NCBI RefSeq assembly: GCF_901709675.1
Contig: NC_051092.1
Span: 13,926,991-13,990,990, forward strand
Direction of reading: 5' to 3'
Source of the DNA: Syngnathus acus
Lineage: Eukaryota > Chordata > Actinopteri > Syngnathiformes > Syngnathidae
Length of the DNA: 64,000 nucleotides
A program made the position numbers and the translations under genes. The first letter of the stretch is position 1. Each line of letters begins with the position of its first letter. Below the pieces are notes generated by a model. It did no database searches. It was not told the DNA's origin and saw only the letters and a list, made by a program, of their open reading frames with translations. This document shows positions 1 through 14,340 of the stretch, piece by piece.

Positions 1-499
1 AATCCAGGGCGAATTTTTTTTTTTTTTTAAATGACATCCTTGTGTTTCATTTTAACCGTTAATAGTAATAATTAGCCTTAGTATAACTGGGACAAGCAGT
101 ATAGAAAAATCGATGGATATTTATCGAATGGGAATATTTTCCCAATTTTATGGCGCCTCTAGAGGTCAAAGAGGTCACATTTGCCATAATACCTACTGGG
201 CAATTGGAAAGTCTTCACATTCTTATATTTCTAGTTTGAATACATTTGTATAAATCTCCCCTAGTGCCACAGAAAGAAGAAAAAGAAAAAACTTTTAGAT
301 TTTGTCTTTATGGGGAGTTGTGTGTAGAATTTTGAGGAAAAAAAACAATGTAACCCCATTTCATAACAAGGTCATCATACAAAGTGTGACTACTTTGAAG
401 ATTCCCTGCAAAGTGCACCTGATGGCACCAAATGTATTTTTCTGGATGTAATTTTAGAATTGTCACTCAACAAAGCTGTGTGAAGACAAAATAGCAAAC
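1..499. other. ano3 intron, left edge
   Basis: This is intron between the exon ending at 500 and the next ANO3 exon, which lies beyond the left edge. It is AT-rich with a poly-T run near 17-28. No further exon was recognised on either strand. Confidence 0.7.
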
Positions 500-3400
500 C
501 TTTGCATAAACGCAGCTGTCACTCAGCCTCCACGGCTTGCAGGTCTCCTCACACATTGGACACATCGTGATTGTGGTTGCTTCGCAAATTTCTTTGCTGA
601 AGGGACAAGCAGTTCCTTAAGCTTCATGCCCTAATGTATGAACAGTATGCACGCTCTTTGTCGTAACCCCAGGCGGTGTCATCTGACCTGACTTGGCTGG
701 AGTCCATGGTGAAGAGTCCGTAGAGGAAGACAAAGACGCCAACCAGAGCAGCGGGGATCAGCATGCCGGTGTACCAGCCCAACCACGCAAAGTAAAGACC
801 GATTTTCTCTCCGAAGTAGCGTCTGAAAGCGACAGACAAGAGAAAACGGCACGTCATCGAGCATGTTTCAGGGTGTCATGTGAGGAGGATGTGTCGAGCC
901 ATATAATAAGAGCCAATAATGCTAATTAGCTTCCTGCTACATTGTCTAAAAGCTTGTGCTGTTTTAATTATGTTTTTAAATGGGTACAAGCCACTGACTA
1001 TTTAAAATCAGAGTACATTAATGTTATTGTGAAATATTTCAGATGCTTGTGAGTTTTGCTCAAAGCCTCCAGTGGTTGTAATCTTGCCGGGCTTTTCTTC
1101 ATTGTGACAACGAGGCACTCTAATGCAGCCACCTTAATGCAAAGACCCAATCCACATATTGGCTGGCAGGTTAATTTTTTTTTCCCTTGCTCTTTCTGAC
1201 AAATGTTTAAATGTATTGGTTCGGATAGAAAATAGATACAGTAGTCTTGTTTTATTGAGTAGATTTTTGAAATTTGTAAAATAAATACTGTTTCAGTCAA
1301 CAACAAAAAATGTATTGATTTTAATTATCGTTATTGATTTGCTCTCAAAAATCATTCGCTTGTTCTGCCTTTTTAAAGTTATCAAATCTGGTTCCTACCA
1401 AGAGATACTGTTCTGTTTTTAGCACTTGTTTCCATTTTAAACCAAGTCATGAAGCCCTTTGTGGAGGAGGCAGGTTAAAAAGAAACCACTCATGTTTGAT
1501 GTGCGTGATGCAAATGGAAAGAATGTAGGTCTCATTCTCATCCGCAATGAGTTGACTGAGGCACTTTGAAAACCTGCAGTGTCTGATAAATGAATACGTT
1601 CACACGACACGAGGCAGCGTGCACAGGAAAACTAGGTTACTCTTTATGTCTCACTCCTTCAATGTATTTAAAGCCAAACTGTGGCTTCTAATTAGCGAGG
1701 GAAACTTCAACCAATGGCAGAGCACCTGATGAGGTCCAGAGGTTGGTATTTGTACCAGATCCCCCAACGAGCCCAGCGCTCATAAAGAAGGTGCCTGTGG
1801 TTCTGGGCACCATGTGTCTTGATGGGATGTCGGCTTTTGTATCCACCCTGAGGAGAATGCAGAACCCATAATGAGTTTGTAAACACCTGTCAGCAAAAAT
1901 CCTGATCTTCTCACCTCGTGTGGAGGGAAGGCAGCCTCGTACGTGTTGTTGCCCAATAATCGGTTGATACCTGCCGATTACAGTTTCAATCAATTCCACA
2001 ATTGAACATCTGCAGAGTATTTTAACAAACCTACTTATCAGCAATTTATCAGCAAGTCTTAAATAGGTTTTATTTGAACCTGTGTCGTCGTTTATGCACG
2101 TTGTAAAATCCAGGAAGGAATACGACCTTTCGGGATACTGTACTGTGTGAATCACATTTATGCAGTGAATGCTGACACCCGCCTCAATGGAAAGCAAGCA
2201 AATGGGTTGAATGTCTCATTGGAGAGTGGTTCGACTTTATTTAAAAATTCATGTGGCTTCCATAGAAGCTCTTCATAGCACAGCTGGCTGTCACGTAAGA
2301 AAGGCATTAGCGTCAACGCAGGAGCTTGTCACGTAATGTAGGAATGTTTGAGATTTTCAAAAAGACATATGGGCCCACATTATTGATCAGCATTGTTAAT
2401 TAAATACCTAAAGGCAGAATGTCATAGGCATGAGTGCACATCAAATTAAGTGCTGAGTGACCCTGAAAAACTGCCAGAAGGCGCTTGATGCTGATTGGTC
2501 TGGATCGGACTCGTAAAAGTGACAATGCTTTGATTTATAGCAGCGGACATCAGCATGCGGTTAAGAAAATAACTTGACTAAATATCAGTGGAGTGAACAG
2601 TCAATTTTGTTTTGAATGGTGTTGTAAATAATGCTGTGCCAAAATTACAATCCCAATTCACCAGGGTGCAACACGATCAAGGTTTCATTAAGTGTTAATG
2701 GCACTTAGTAAGTTGCCTTGTGGATTCAAAGACAAGCAGAATGAAAATACAAAGCCATAAAATCAAGTACATGAGGTCTTTTAACCATTTATAACTTTGT
2801 GCTGATTATTAGGCTGTCGGCATCATACCTATTTTTAACTTTCCATCCTCATACTTAGTGCGCTGCAGGACATGGTGGACGATTCTGCTTCTGGTCGAGT
2901 TGGAAAAGAAGCTCTCTCTGTTGTTGATAGTGAAGCTGGGTGGGAATGAATTGCGCAAACCATTCGCGACATTGAACATTTTTAGGTATTATATGTTGTC
3001 GAGTGATGATGTCTTACTGATGCATGCGTGCTCGACTGAAGGGGGCAGTGTAGCAGTCGGTCTCCTCCAGGTCAGGCAGTGCTTCCTTGTCCAGCTTCAT
3101 GGGATTTCTGGGAAGCCAGCTCTTGATCTGCCGACATCTCAGATGAAAGCGGCTGCACAGATGGAGCACAGCAGGAGGGGATTAACCATACAGATTAGTA
3201 ACATGAAGATTGTCTACGTTGACATTATCAAGTGGATCATTAACTTTTACTCCGGCACCGACAAGCCCTAACATCTCAATCCACTCTACAGATGCACTGC
3301 AAATAATTGTATTAGAAAAGGGAAAAGAATTAGAGAAATGTGGAATATTTTACTTGATTTAACCAAAATATCTGCCAGTGGAGCAAGAAAATGTGAGACA

Positions 3401-6400
3401 AAATTGATGATAGCCTCAAAACGCTGATAGAACGACAGTATTTCTCCTTTTAAACTAAACATACTAAAAATTAATAAACAGTTTTTATACTTCATGAAGC
3501 CATGTGTATATAAACAACATCAATTACACATTTTGTATTGAACCAAACCGCATAACTTGTCGTACAGAATTCCGCTAGCCTAATGCTAACACACAATGCT
3601 AAACATCCTGGACAGGCTATTTAAACTAGCATCATTGTCACACTACTTACGCATCTTAAAACAACTCATTTAGAAACACAAATGTCAACATACAAACATT
3701 CTCAGCTGCATATATTCTTTATCATCTGCAAAAACCAACCGCATCTTCTGTGTTCCATCAGTATGTGTAGTAGGTCTGTGAGTATTATACTGCCCCTGGT
3801 GGTCAAAACTGTCTTAGCAGGCAAAATGTATAACCTTGAGAAGACAATTTGCAAACAATATTTAATAGAGCCATTTGTTTTCATGCTGCTGCTTATCAAT
3901 ACATAACCCCTTGCCACGATGAAATCCATCCCTCCATAACTCAAATTGATTTAATTTGAGGCCCAGACTCATATTGCAATATTGCAATCTTGAGAGCTTC
4001 CTCGCATTCAACTTGAGGCACTGTAAAATGACTTCACGATGCTGCCACCCCAGTATTGATTAACACATATAAATGGGGACTTTGTGAACACAGAGTTTAT
4101 GTTCGCTGTGAAGAAAGCAGGTACTCGGGTACAAGTATTGATATGGATGCGGCAAGCTGCCACCTCCTGTATATGGTCCATTTGTTCAGCCTGTGAGTTG
4201 TGACAGACCATTGGTAAACACTCAGAGCATATTTATGTCTGAGTTTTCAGTTTAGTACAACCGAGCCAAAGCTAATGGTCATCATTTCATCAAAAGTCAT
4301 ACACAAGGGAGGCTATTTGGGAAATTGTACTAAAAGTTAAATACAAATCATTTTACAGCAATATGGGACGGCCAAAATATATATGTCCAACACAAAATGT
4401 TTGCAATTGTTCAAGTTATGTAGAATTTTTTATATTGGAATATTTTGCCGGACGAAACAAAACAAAGGCGCTTTGTTGGTGTTTGTTGATTCGTCACCGC
4501 AATGCTTCTGTCTGCTTGCAGAGATAAGACGCAGAAATTTGGAGTCCTGTGCGAAGCTTGGACATCCCTTGAACATCACTTCAAAGCGCGACTGCATCAT
4601 TCTAAAAATAGTATGCAAATAAGCCCATGCCACTCGTTGGTGTTTGACTGAAAGATTATAGATAGTTTCATGGAAAAGTCCTCATTATTGTGGGTGAGTG
4701 GCAGAAATATTGTTCTGTGAAAAGGGCCCTTGACATGTTCATTCTTACAGTGTCTGACGTGGTGAGGCAGCTCATTGTTGAGACAAAATAAGGAACGGCA
4801 ACAATGCATTTGACTCCGGATTCTCAAATTCATTTCCGATGGCTTACTTTTCAATCCTTTGTATCTTTTATGTTATTATTTCAATGCAGATAAGAAAACA
4901 CAATTTGGGGTGTCCTCAACTCCTGCCTATATATTTTTTTAAATTACTATTTAAGCATCCAACTTACCTGCCCAAGGTTTTGCTTTTCCAGTCTGTAAAG
5001 TGGGATTTTTTCCTTCCGCAGGGAAAGAGAGACACATTAAAGAAGCTTCCAGCCACTGAAAGAAAATATGCGGTGCAATTAAATTCCTTGTTGTGTTACC
5101 TGAAAGGCATCCGGATGTTCATCTGCTCTGCATATTTGCAAAGTGTGTCCCAGGGAGTGTGGACTTTGACGAACATGATGTCATTGTTCGTCAAGGAAGG
5201 CTTTGCGAATCATAGAAAATACAAAAATGTTGTATTTATTTTGAAAAAGATTTGTAGTAAACATCCATTCATCTGTCCGTCCAGCCATCCATCCATCCAT
5301 TCGTATTGAATGTGTTAAAAAAATGAAAAAATAAAAAAGATGGTGATAAATATGGGTTAATACAACATTGCAAGAATTGAATGGCACTTTTGCCTATTTT
5401 TATCTTTGATAAGAGTTTTCACCTCCTTTTCCAGCATTAGGCCCTGAGCACGTAAATTCTTCTCAAAGGTGCATCTCTTCTCTACCAGCGGACTGGACTT
5501 TCTATAAACCAGGATGTAGTCAATGCGCTTTTTCCCATCCCGGAAGAAGAGTCCAGATGCATCTGATGGATTCCTGCTCTGCAGCGCCAATAAAAGCCAA
5601 GACAGTAAACCTGAGCTCCAAATGCTAAAAAGAACACGATGTGTAACATCTTTATCATGATTACCTTGACGGAATCTGTGCGGGCCTCCAGCTTAGCCCG
5701 TGTGCTGGCTTTTCGGGGCAAAAGTGACCCGTCTGTTCTGGTTTCACATGGAGGAGTTGCTTCCGACTCCTCCGTGTAGTCATCCTTACCATCCTCTGCT
5801 GGACACACACACGCACAAAGTGGAATAATTGTACATGAAAAAATGTCGTTAGTTTTTATTTCATTTGTCTTGATTTTCAAATACGGTTAGTTTTAATTAC
5901 TTTTTAGGGCGGGTTTGTGACAGCGTTTGGAAACGTTAGGCAATACTAACTCAATTAATGTACAATACAAAAAAAGCTGATTTTGCAGTGGAAAGGCGAG
6001 GAACATTTCTTGAGGAGAGTGAATGTGCAGACACATGAAAAGATTGTCCAATGCGCAATGCAGATATTTTATGTTAATGGATCTTGCGCACAACAGCATG
6101 TATCTTCTTCTGTAAATAATGTGTGTGTGTGTGTGTGTGTGTGTGTATAAATATATATATACTTTTTTTCTAACTATTACAACACTGTACGCAGTACACC
6201 GAGAAGAATTAAAGACTCCTTCGGCATGAAACATTTCCATACAGAAGTGCAGTGTAATTGGAGCATCATTATGACACACTAGTTCATCCGTCTGAAACGG
6301 CATATGACGTACATTGGATCATTGTCTTTTCCTTTTTCCCCCCCTCATGTCCTCTGCAGTTCTGCCAATTGCATAGTGTGCATAAGACAAGTACAAGTAG

Positions 6401-9400
6401 AATGATGGCACCGCAAGCAGATAATTTTTAATTATATTTGTCATGAACCTGTTACGAATGAGTAGCAGTTAATTGCGGGTAGAAGAAGTCAACAATTGTA
6501 AAATTGCACTTCATAGATGCTTCTAACAAGGGCCCATTTTCAAGGTTGAAGTGTTTGGATACCAATAAGACCATCAGTAGGAGGAGAACGTGGCTAGACA
6601 AAAATGTGAGCGGAATGTGATTAGCGACCATTATCATAGATGATGGAAATTCTGCTCAATAATTTGCGACATAATCTTGTTCTAATCTGGTAAACATATC
6701 TTTTAGTGCGAATATGACAACGCCTAAGGCAAGCGTGAACACATGCACACACTGATGATGTAACGGCAGTCTGTGATGATACTGACCTGTCTGCGGCGGC
6801 AGGAGGCTGCAGGAGGTGCTAATGCTCTGACTCAGAACCTCCGCTTGGGCTTTGGGCTCCGGGCTCAGAGGCACAGACAGGAAGTGGTTGAGGTTGATGG
6901 GATGGGTCTGACTCTGGGCCAGGCAGGGCAAACTGCGGCGGGACGGCTTTAGACTTTTCTCCTTCAGGATCTCGCTGATGCTGGTGTGCATGCCTGGAGA
7001 AGCAGAATTTTACTGGGGAAATACGTTTTGAGAGTGCTCCACAATTTCATCGTGGATTACGTTAAAGAGCGCTCATCCATTTCAATGAACAAATGTGGAA
7101 TATAAATCTTGGCTAAATCAAATATATCCATGCCCAAGCTCCCTCACAAAGACTTAACAGGCCCATTCGTAGCTTGACGACTCTTAAGTGCTCTTACACT
7201 AAGTTGCTTTGGATCAAAACTGACATCATCTGATTTTTTGCCTTTTGTAAGAAAATTCATCCCATCTGATTTACTACATTTCTTCCTATGAAAATAATAA
7301 CGTCGGCTTTAGTTTTAGCCTGAAATGGTGTTTAACGGCCCGACTCGGTGGCGTAAATTAGGCATGGCTAATACTCGGACAAGTCTGACAGGACACTTGA
7401 AATGCTTTTCAATGTAAATCATGCGAGTAGAGCGACTACAACCCAAGTGGTAAACATAAACACGAATTATGACTTTCTGACAGTGTTAACAAGCACTGAA
7501 AATTAAAGGTGCGTAAAAAGAGAATTGCAGGCTAACCCGACATATGAGGTTGCGTTACATTACACATAAACTGCATGTTTACTGGCCAATGCGGCTGACA
7601 AGTCTGATGCTTGAAAAGACATAATCGGCAAATCCAAAAATGGCCACAGCCCAGAAAAGGAAACCGATTGCGTGCAACTTTTTTCTTGCGTTCTCAGAAA
7701 ATAACACCAGTATGTTATTGCTGAAATAAATGAATAATGCAGGAGGGCAGTTGCTGTGAAGGCGTGCATTCTGCTTGGGCTAATTCAACATTGTTTGAAT
7801 CCCCGTGGGGGTCTATGCTCCAAAAGAACAATTTGCAAAGTGGAGAAATTCTCATTGCAGCTTTTGCAGAAGGTGTGAAAGCTGTGAATAACTATTTAGC
7901 ACTATTCTTTGGCTTTTTGTTTCTCATTAGCTTCACGGGTGAGCTGACTCTATGTTCGTGGATGGAAGATTGAATTTTTTTTTTGTTAAACCCTATGTGG
8001 CGTAACTGCAAAGAGGCGAGTTAGGCCGCAGTATGGCGGATCTGACAGATGAAGGTCTGCGCCGCTGTAGCGGTGATCAACACTAATTGCGGCAAATCAG
8101 ACCAACTACTCCCATTTAAATGTGATTGATGTAATGAAAAATAATAATAATTAGGTAGATTATTGCACTGCTGTGGATTATTGCATTGCATAAAAATATA
8201 AAAACAAGTAGATGTCAAGAAGGGAGAACTTCCACCATAAAATGGAATTAAAAGAAGGGAAGGTGGGGGATAGACAGATATGCTCCATCTATTTATGAGC
8301 TACTGTAATAATGATGATGATGATGTTGATTCCCTCCTTCATGGAGGTGCATTGAAAGTGTCAGCGTCAGCACTTCTCTGCCATCAAATTACTCAGCTCG
8401 ATAAATTGAGTTAATAGCAGTGAAAGCAAAAATTGAATAACATTTATATCAGCGGAGATTATTTTCAAGGTCAAAGTGATTACCAATGGTGTGATATGAC
8501 AAAATTGTTGGACAAGACTGAAGGGCAGCGATGAATAGCAAAAATGCGCAAAGGCTAATCACCATAATGGAGGTCCAGCAATGGAAGCGGCTCACTGTCA
8601 CCAAAACATTAACATGAGGGCAGCCGACATATAAATTCACGAGACTGAGCTCTCGCTTCATAATGGGGACACGATGTTCTTCCACCTCCGGCGAGGAGTT
8701 TTTTCCGTGACCTTGCACGGCTGCATCGATACATCCCCGGGGGTGTTGCCGCAGCTACAAGCTGCATAGTAACTCATTCCCCTGAAACGGATCTCAGTGG
8801 GATTCCCCAGCGCTGTTACATGACAAAGGATGTGAGCACAAGGACCCGGGAGCCCACTGATTATACTGATTATTTTTTCTGCAGCGCACAGAAATGGAAT
8901 GAGGAAAACTGGGAGCTTAAAATAAGCATACAAAAAGAGAGAGAAACTTCATCAATCTTCAACATCCATCATTTCATTCATGATGGATGTTCAAATGTTC
9001 ACCACCAGTCCAAAGAAGCTGTTTCAAATTCAACGAGTAGTAATTTGGAAATTCAAAATTTAGTGAATTGCAGCATTGTGGGATGGGAAGTAGACTTTTA
9101 CCAGCCAATCCGCACTGTGTGCCTCATTTATATTCCATAAACCCGACTTGGAGATCATATTGAATAATAACACTCAACACAAATAATATGAAAGATTAAA
9201 ACCAAAGACCAGATTTTGAACGCTCTCTGCAATGGTGTGAATAAATGTTACTGCTTGAGGAAAGTTGGCATCTTACTAACACAGTTCACCTCCAAATGCT
9301 TTAATCAGCTCTCCTGCAATATGAAAAAGAACAGCTGAGCTTTGAGTTGTTAAGCTCTCATTCGATAAGCAGTCATATTGTGCCAATTATATCAGCAATT

Positions 9401-12400
9401 ATTATACATGCTGGTGAGAAAGAAACAGATGCAGCATTAGCTTGCTTGCTTGCTTGCCACCTGGTGTCTCTGAATGGAAGACAAGAAGATCCATCTTGTA
9501 ACTAAAGTGTCTCAGTATCGGCATGAATAATATAAGCGTGCATGTTCGACTTATTTCATTTCCATGCAACTCCCACACAATAAACACATGCATATTCCCC
9601 AAAGGCTCAAGGTGCTGGAATATTCCACAAGGCTCTCTATGTCTGAGATGACACAACAGTGCTGAGACCACTTAATGGCCCCGCAGAGGCGAGGCTCAGT
9701 GATCCCGAAAGGATCTTCAAAGTCTAAAATAGGTCCTACAAATTGGACAGGTTTGTTGTTGTGTGAGATTGACTCCAAGGAAATTTTAGAACTTGTGGAA
9801 ATAACAAAGACACTATCAGATTGTGAGGTTATAAAAATGTACACACACACGTTTCGAGGTACAGCACGATACACTTAGTGTGTTGAGTGAGATGACTGAA
9901 TAAAAAAATAAAAAAGGTTTATAATACAATCCAGTGCTTAATCTTACTGTGGGCTGGCTAAATTAATCCTGTGTGTGCTTTCAATGTGTGTGTGTTTGCT
10001 GATTTCAATACCCGGAGAACGAGCTGAAAATACAAGAATACTAAAAGGAAATAAAAACAAAGCGATTAGGGGGGAGTGAGTTAATGTATCAATGTTTACA
10101 ATCAACATGTGGCAACACAACATTATGTGCTGCCATTAAAATAAATAACTAAACCACACTCATCCGAGGGGAGCTGGACGAAGGTCGTGATCCGGGATTT
10201 GGATCTTCTCTGTGCAGCCTGCGCATGGCGGTCTTGTGATGTGAGATTAAAAGGATTATTCTTTTAGGCATGGGGCATGACAATGTATAGCATTGTGAAT
10301 ATGCTTGGCTTGTTTTTGTGCGGAAGCATTCAAACAAACTGTGTGTCTTTTATGTGTGATCATTTCTGCCATCAAAAAAAAAAAAAAGGATGATGCCTTT
10401 TTGAGTCATTTCTCTTTTTGATAGTCAAATTTCAATCATTCGGAATGCAAACTGAAGCACAAGAATGTTTCGAACGTTAAATAAAGCTACAAAGATGTCT
10501 GAATCTCCGAGTCTTATCCGCCTAGCATTCCCATTCGAAGCGTAATTATTAATTAATTATTCATCTGCATTGGTCTCAAAGCACTTTTCGTGTCTCGGCT
10601 TTCAACTAAGTCTGCATCGTATAACATTAGATGGGCAATTCTGCCTGCCTGAGTGCATTTTAGATCACCCCAAAGGATCCTTTTTCATGCCTGTTGTTTA
10701 GTAGAATCAAACAAAAAGCCACCAGTCTGGAATTATTCAGACTCAGATTGGGGGGCTGCATGAAAGGTCAAAGAGGGATGTTGGCACCAAAACTCGAAAG
10801 AAGTGAGACCAAGGACATTAGATTTGGAGACAAGATGGCACCATCATCAAGATTTGTACAATTGGAACTCTTGCTCTTGGCTTCTTGATAGTGGATATAA
10901 AAAGTCTACACACCCCTGTTCAAATAGCTTTTTTGTGGTATTAAAAAACAAAAAAACAATGAGAGTATCAGTAAAATTTTTATTAAAATTTCAAAATTAG
11001 AAACCGGGGTGTGTAGACTTTTTATATGAACTGTATGCAGTGCATCTATGCAGAAAATACCCCAAAAACAGCAAAGTTTTGCAAAACAATCCTAAAAGTT
11101 GGAGCCAGAACACTAAAGCTGCTGCTGGACTCCTACTAAAACACAAGCTGAAATATCCCAAGGCGAGCTACCAACCAAGGTGATTACCATCTTATTGCTA
11201 TCATAAATACATCAAACACGAATAAACATGGTCCCAGCTGTAAACAGCAGGCAATAAAAGACACACACAGAGATACACACAGAGAAGGTGGGCCAAAGCA
11301 ACTGCAGCGGCGTATTTGGATTTGCGTATGTGGCCAACGGGGCAATAATTGTTTTCAAAGCAATGAGACCAAGCATTGTTTCATCATGCTTGCCTGTTTC
11401 ATATCAAACGAACATAGATCAATAGAATCGGTACCTAAGTCCAGAATAATTTTGAATATTCAGCTTCATTTTGCAGACCATGTCGAGAGGGGCAGCGACG
11501 GCTAATTTGCAATACACAAGTGCATCCATAATTGATGAAGCAATTAACATTTCAGATGGTTTTTAAAATGCACCCCTGCTCTGTATCATGTTCCAAATCA
11601 ACTTTCAGGGAGATTTTTAAAATGGCAAGAAGAGAGCATGTCCTGATCCAAACTGCCCTCAAAGAGTTTTGTCTCCAAAATGACAGCACGGATACAATCA
11701 AACGTGGAGACGAAAGGGCTCGCAAGTTGCTTAAACACCGGACCAAACTGTAACAACAATGGTGACCTTACTCAAAGGTGAAGCCACAAAGGAAATAGTC
11801 AAGAGCTTCCCCGGAGAACAAAGACAATTTGCTCAGGTCCCTGATGGCAGCTGTCGTCTGCTGTCCACGTGCAGGGTGACCTCAGAGCAGATGTCATTTT
11901 GAGCTCCTGTTAGACAATCCTGGCACAACCTCTGGATTGCATCATTTGTGCTGATTAAACATCCTCCTTATTTTTAGCATCATCACTTTGCACCCAGGGC
12001 TGATTGTGTTTTTAATGACATCATTTGGCTTGTGAGAGCATTTGTGAGTCGCGGCTATTTAAAGCTGCAGCGTTAGAACTGATCATTTGTTCACACGCTA
12101 AAAAAACAACAACAACTCATCGTTGAGTCACTACTTGTACAGAAATGAACACGCATGAGCGTGATGTGCAACAGTAGAATCGGAATCTGTCCTCAAAGCG
12201 ACGTTTACATCGCTACAAAAGCATCTGCTGCTTGTGTAACAGCACAGGTGGCCTGTTCCACACTGTGTAAAGTTACAAAGACACACACACACAGGACCTA
12301 CTGAAACTATAATGACACTAAACTCACAATAATAGCATTCTGGCTTTGACACTAAATATCCTTGAATTCAGAATCATAAAATGGCTTGCCAAGCAAATGG

Positions 12401-13980
12401 TTGAAAAATAAACAAAGTGGCGATAAAGAATAATTAGTGATCCGGATATTTAGTCGAAACTCGCAGGTGTTGTGTAGGTTTTGTTGCTAGCCACAGAGCA
12501 GCACATCGCTTGTGATTACCAGCTATGCTGACGATGATACTAAATGTGAGTTTATGATTCATCTGCCAAACGGTTGAAATCCACTCAAATATATCTAGCA
12601 GACGGCTGTGCGTCATGCTTGTGATCAAAATTCAGATATGATTGCAGTAGAAAGGTCATCACTTCAGGATATTTGTTTCACCTCGTGAAAAATTAACACT
12701 CACTGGATGCTTTTCCACCCTTGGATAGCTTCAGATTTTAATGACCGAGTAACGATAGGGATCTAATCGAAGGCATCTCTACGAAATAATTTCCATCTAG
12801 AAGCCTTTTAATGCCCCCCTGTGTGATGCTGTTTATGCCGTTATGCGAGTACGGTTTGCCATCTGATGGCTACTTAGATGTCAGCTAAAATTATTTTGTC
12901 ATCGATTTTAATCGGGCACTTAGCACTCACTCAGCTATTGAGTGGGATGTGAAAGTTCAAGTCAGCTTTCCAGGTCCTCTGCTGCCTTTCAAATTTGACA
13001 CAGAAATATTCAAATATGCAAGTCAGACCTCCTGCATGATGACAATTAGAAACATCACATACTTTTTCATCAACCAAGGAGTTTTTTTTGGGAAACTTAT
13101 ACGGTTTCCATTTGGCTGCATGACTTTTAACAGCCTGCTGTAAAATCTTTTTAAATGTCAAAACCAGTCAGTTGGTGACCAGAAGACCGCAGTTGCTTTT
13201 TATATGACCAAAAGCAAAAAAACGAGTGACCTTTAAGCACGTTATGCCTTGAGGTGCACCAGTTCAAAATGTTGGATGTCCTTTCACTCCTAACAAAGCA
13301 CTAGGATCTCCAACTGAGACATTTATAGGTAACTAGTCTAAATTCCAAAACTGAGCTCTCTTATGAGCACACGATGTGATAGTTGGAACAAATTGGTTGC
13401 TTAAGAGACTTTAAAAATAATCACATATTCAAAATAACAAGCAAAATTAACTTTGAGTCCCTGGAAGAAAGGTTTGCTTATAGAACAACTTATACAGCAT
13501 CTCATAGTAAAGACATTTGACGAGCATTGGATAGAACACAAGTCATACTTAAGTTATTAGAAAAAAATGCTAATAATTTGTGCCTAGAATATGTAATTCC
13601 CAGCGGTGACCTCAGGATTATGCTGCACAGTGGGTATTTGTTTGCACTGATTGAATTGTGCATAAAGGTCACGCGTTTCCTGATTAGACCATGCAAAATG
13701 TTCTCAATAGCTTGTCCTGCAGTATCTTATACATCATGCAATAATATACTATAAATAAAACTAGTGCGGTGGAGAAAGGATCTTCATAAGAAACTGCAAG
13801 ACTTTCAAGCAGCGGGTTTTAGCCTACAAGTTGATGTTCATTAAAAAAAAAAGTACTGAACACGAGGAGAAAAGTATAGAAAAGCTCAGACATCCAGCAG
13901 CAAAGGACACGCATTGGCTGCACTTGCAACCCACCTTTCTGCTGCTTGAAGGACTGGATGGAGCCTGAGTGGTGCACCAT
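500..13980 (-). CDS. ano3: Anoctamin-3 (TMEM16 family), N-terminal half, runs off left edge
   Basis: Eleven coding exons read on the minus strand: 13935-13980, 6787-6993, 5665-5798, 5423-5578, 5100-5200, 3018-3152, 2829-2935, 1915-1970, 1726-1847, 688-822 and 500-596. All have GT-AG junctions with matching phases, giving 432 codons that stay open at the left edge. The start [15 protein letters not shown] and the block [14 protein letters not shown] match the human ANO3 N-terminus as I remember it. The cytoplasmic dimerisation domain follows ([90 protein letters not shown]). Then come [22 protein letters not shown]1 ([18 protein letters not shown], about residues 357-392) and the Cys-rich first extracellular loop ([18 protein letters not shown]). 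The pore, the Ca2+ site and the C-terminus lie outside the window. Family knowledge: ANO3 is a neuronal ER/plasma-membrane protein linked to K+ channel modulation or scrambling. ANO4 is the nearest alternative, but FTMDSSQV and the N-terminus favour ANO3. About 14 residues of the human linker after MPF are missing. Donors at 1725 (GTGCTC) and 499 (GTTTGC) are weak. Confidence 0.95.
6994..13934. other. Long first intron of ano3
   Basis: A 6.9 kb intron separates the MVHHSG first exon from the second coding exon. It holds a 133 bp inverted-repeat element (10895-11027) and scattered AT-rich and short repeat sequence. Some stretches, such as 8640-8830, look complex and non-repetitive and could be regulatory, but no motif was identified. 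The open frames inside it are short and lack homology I recognise. Confidence 0.7.
10895..11027. mobile_element. 133 bp MITE-like inverted-repeat element
   Basis: The two ends are perfect 22 bp inverted repeats: 10895-10916 reads ATATAAAAAGTCTACACACC followed by CC, and 11006-11027 is its exact reverse complement. The interior is A/T-rich and too short to code. TA dinucleotides at both tips would fit TA target-site duplication of a Tc1/mariner-type element. A related single end (AAGTCCACACTCCCCTGTTC) is seen near 16290 and another (TTTACACACCCCTGGTCAAA) near 62583. Confidence 0.8.
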
Positions 13981-13989
13981 TGCGGCGAT

Positions 13990-14340
13990 CTGGTCTTTTC
14001 CCACCTAACGAAATTCCTTAAGTCGAACTGCAAACTGGCCGCGTGCGTGTCAAACTACGTTGGGGTTGTGTAGGTGTCCTCACGGGTTCCATCCTGCCTG
14101 GAGAGCTCCTTGCTCGGACGATCCGCAAAGCGCAACAACACCTGTCTAAGCTCCGCATGCGCCCCCCCGCCCCTCCCTCCTCCGCTACTCGTGGCGAACC
14201 ATCGACGGCTGTTGTCATGGTGACGTGCAGGGAGGGAGGGGGGGGGGGGCGGATAGAGTAAAGGGTTCAGCCGTTCAGGGATTGATGGACACGTCTCCCC
14301 CTCCGCTCCTCGATTAACAAACTCCAAATAAGATGCACGA
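13990..14340 (-). promoter_or_regulatory. ano3: GC-rich putative promoter of ano3 (MVHHSG first exon)
   Basis: The sequence immediately upstream of the start codon at 13980 is the most CpG- and C/G-rich part of the first 20 kb. It contains poly-pyrimidine and poly-G tracts (14160-14185, 14228-14252) and a CRE-like TGACGTG at 14220-14226. It would be transcribed leftward into the first coding exon. Promoter status is inferred from composition and position only. Confidence 0.45.

Noticed and set aside
3702-3760. Possible small ano3 exon beginning after CACAG (RRCGWFLQ...)
   Set aside because: No donor follows before a stop, and the peptide does not resemble the expected KKCYYTDG segment.
500-13980. 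Assignment of the left gene to ANO4
   Set aside because: The dimerisation domain and TM1 fit both, but the [15 protein letters not shown] start, [14 protein letters not shown] and synteny with SVIP favour ANO3.
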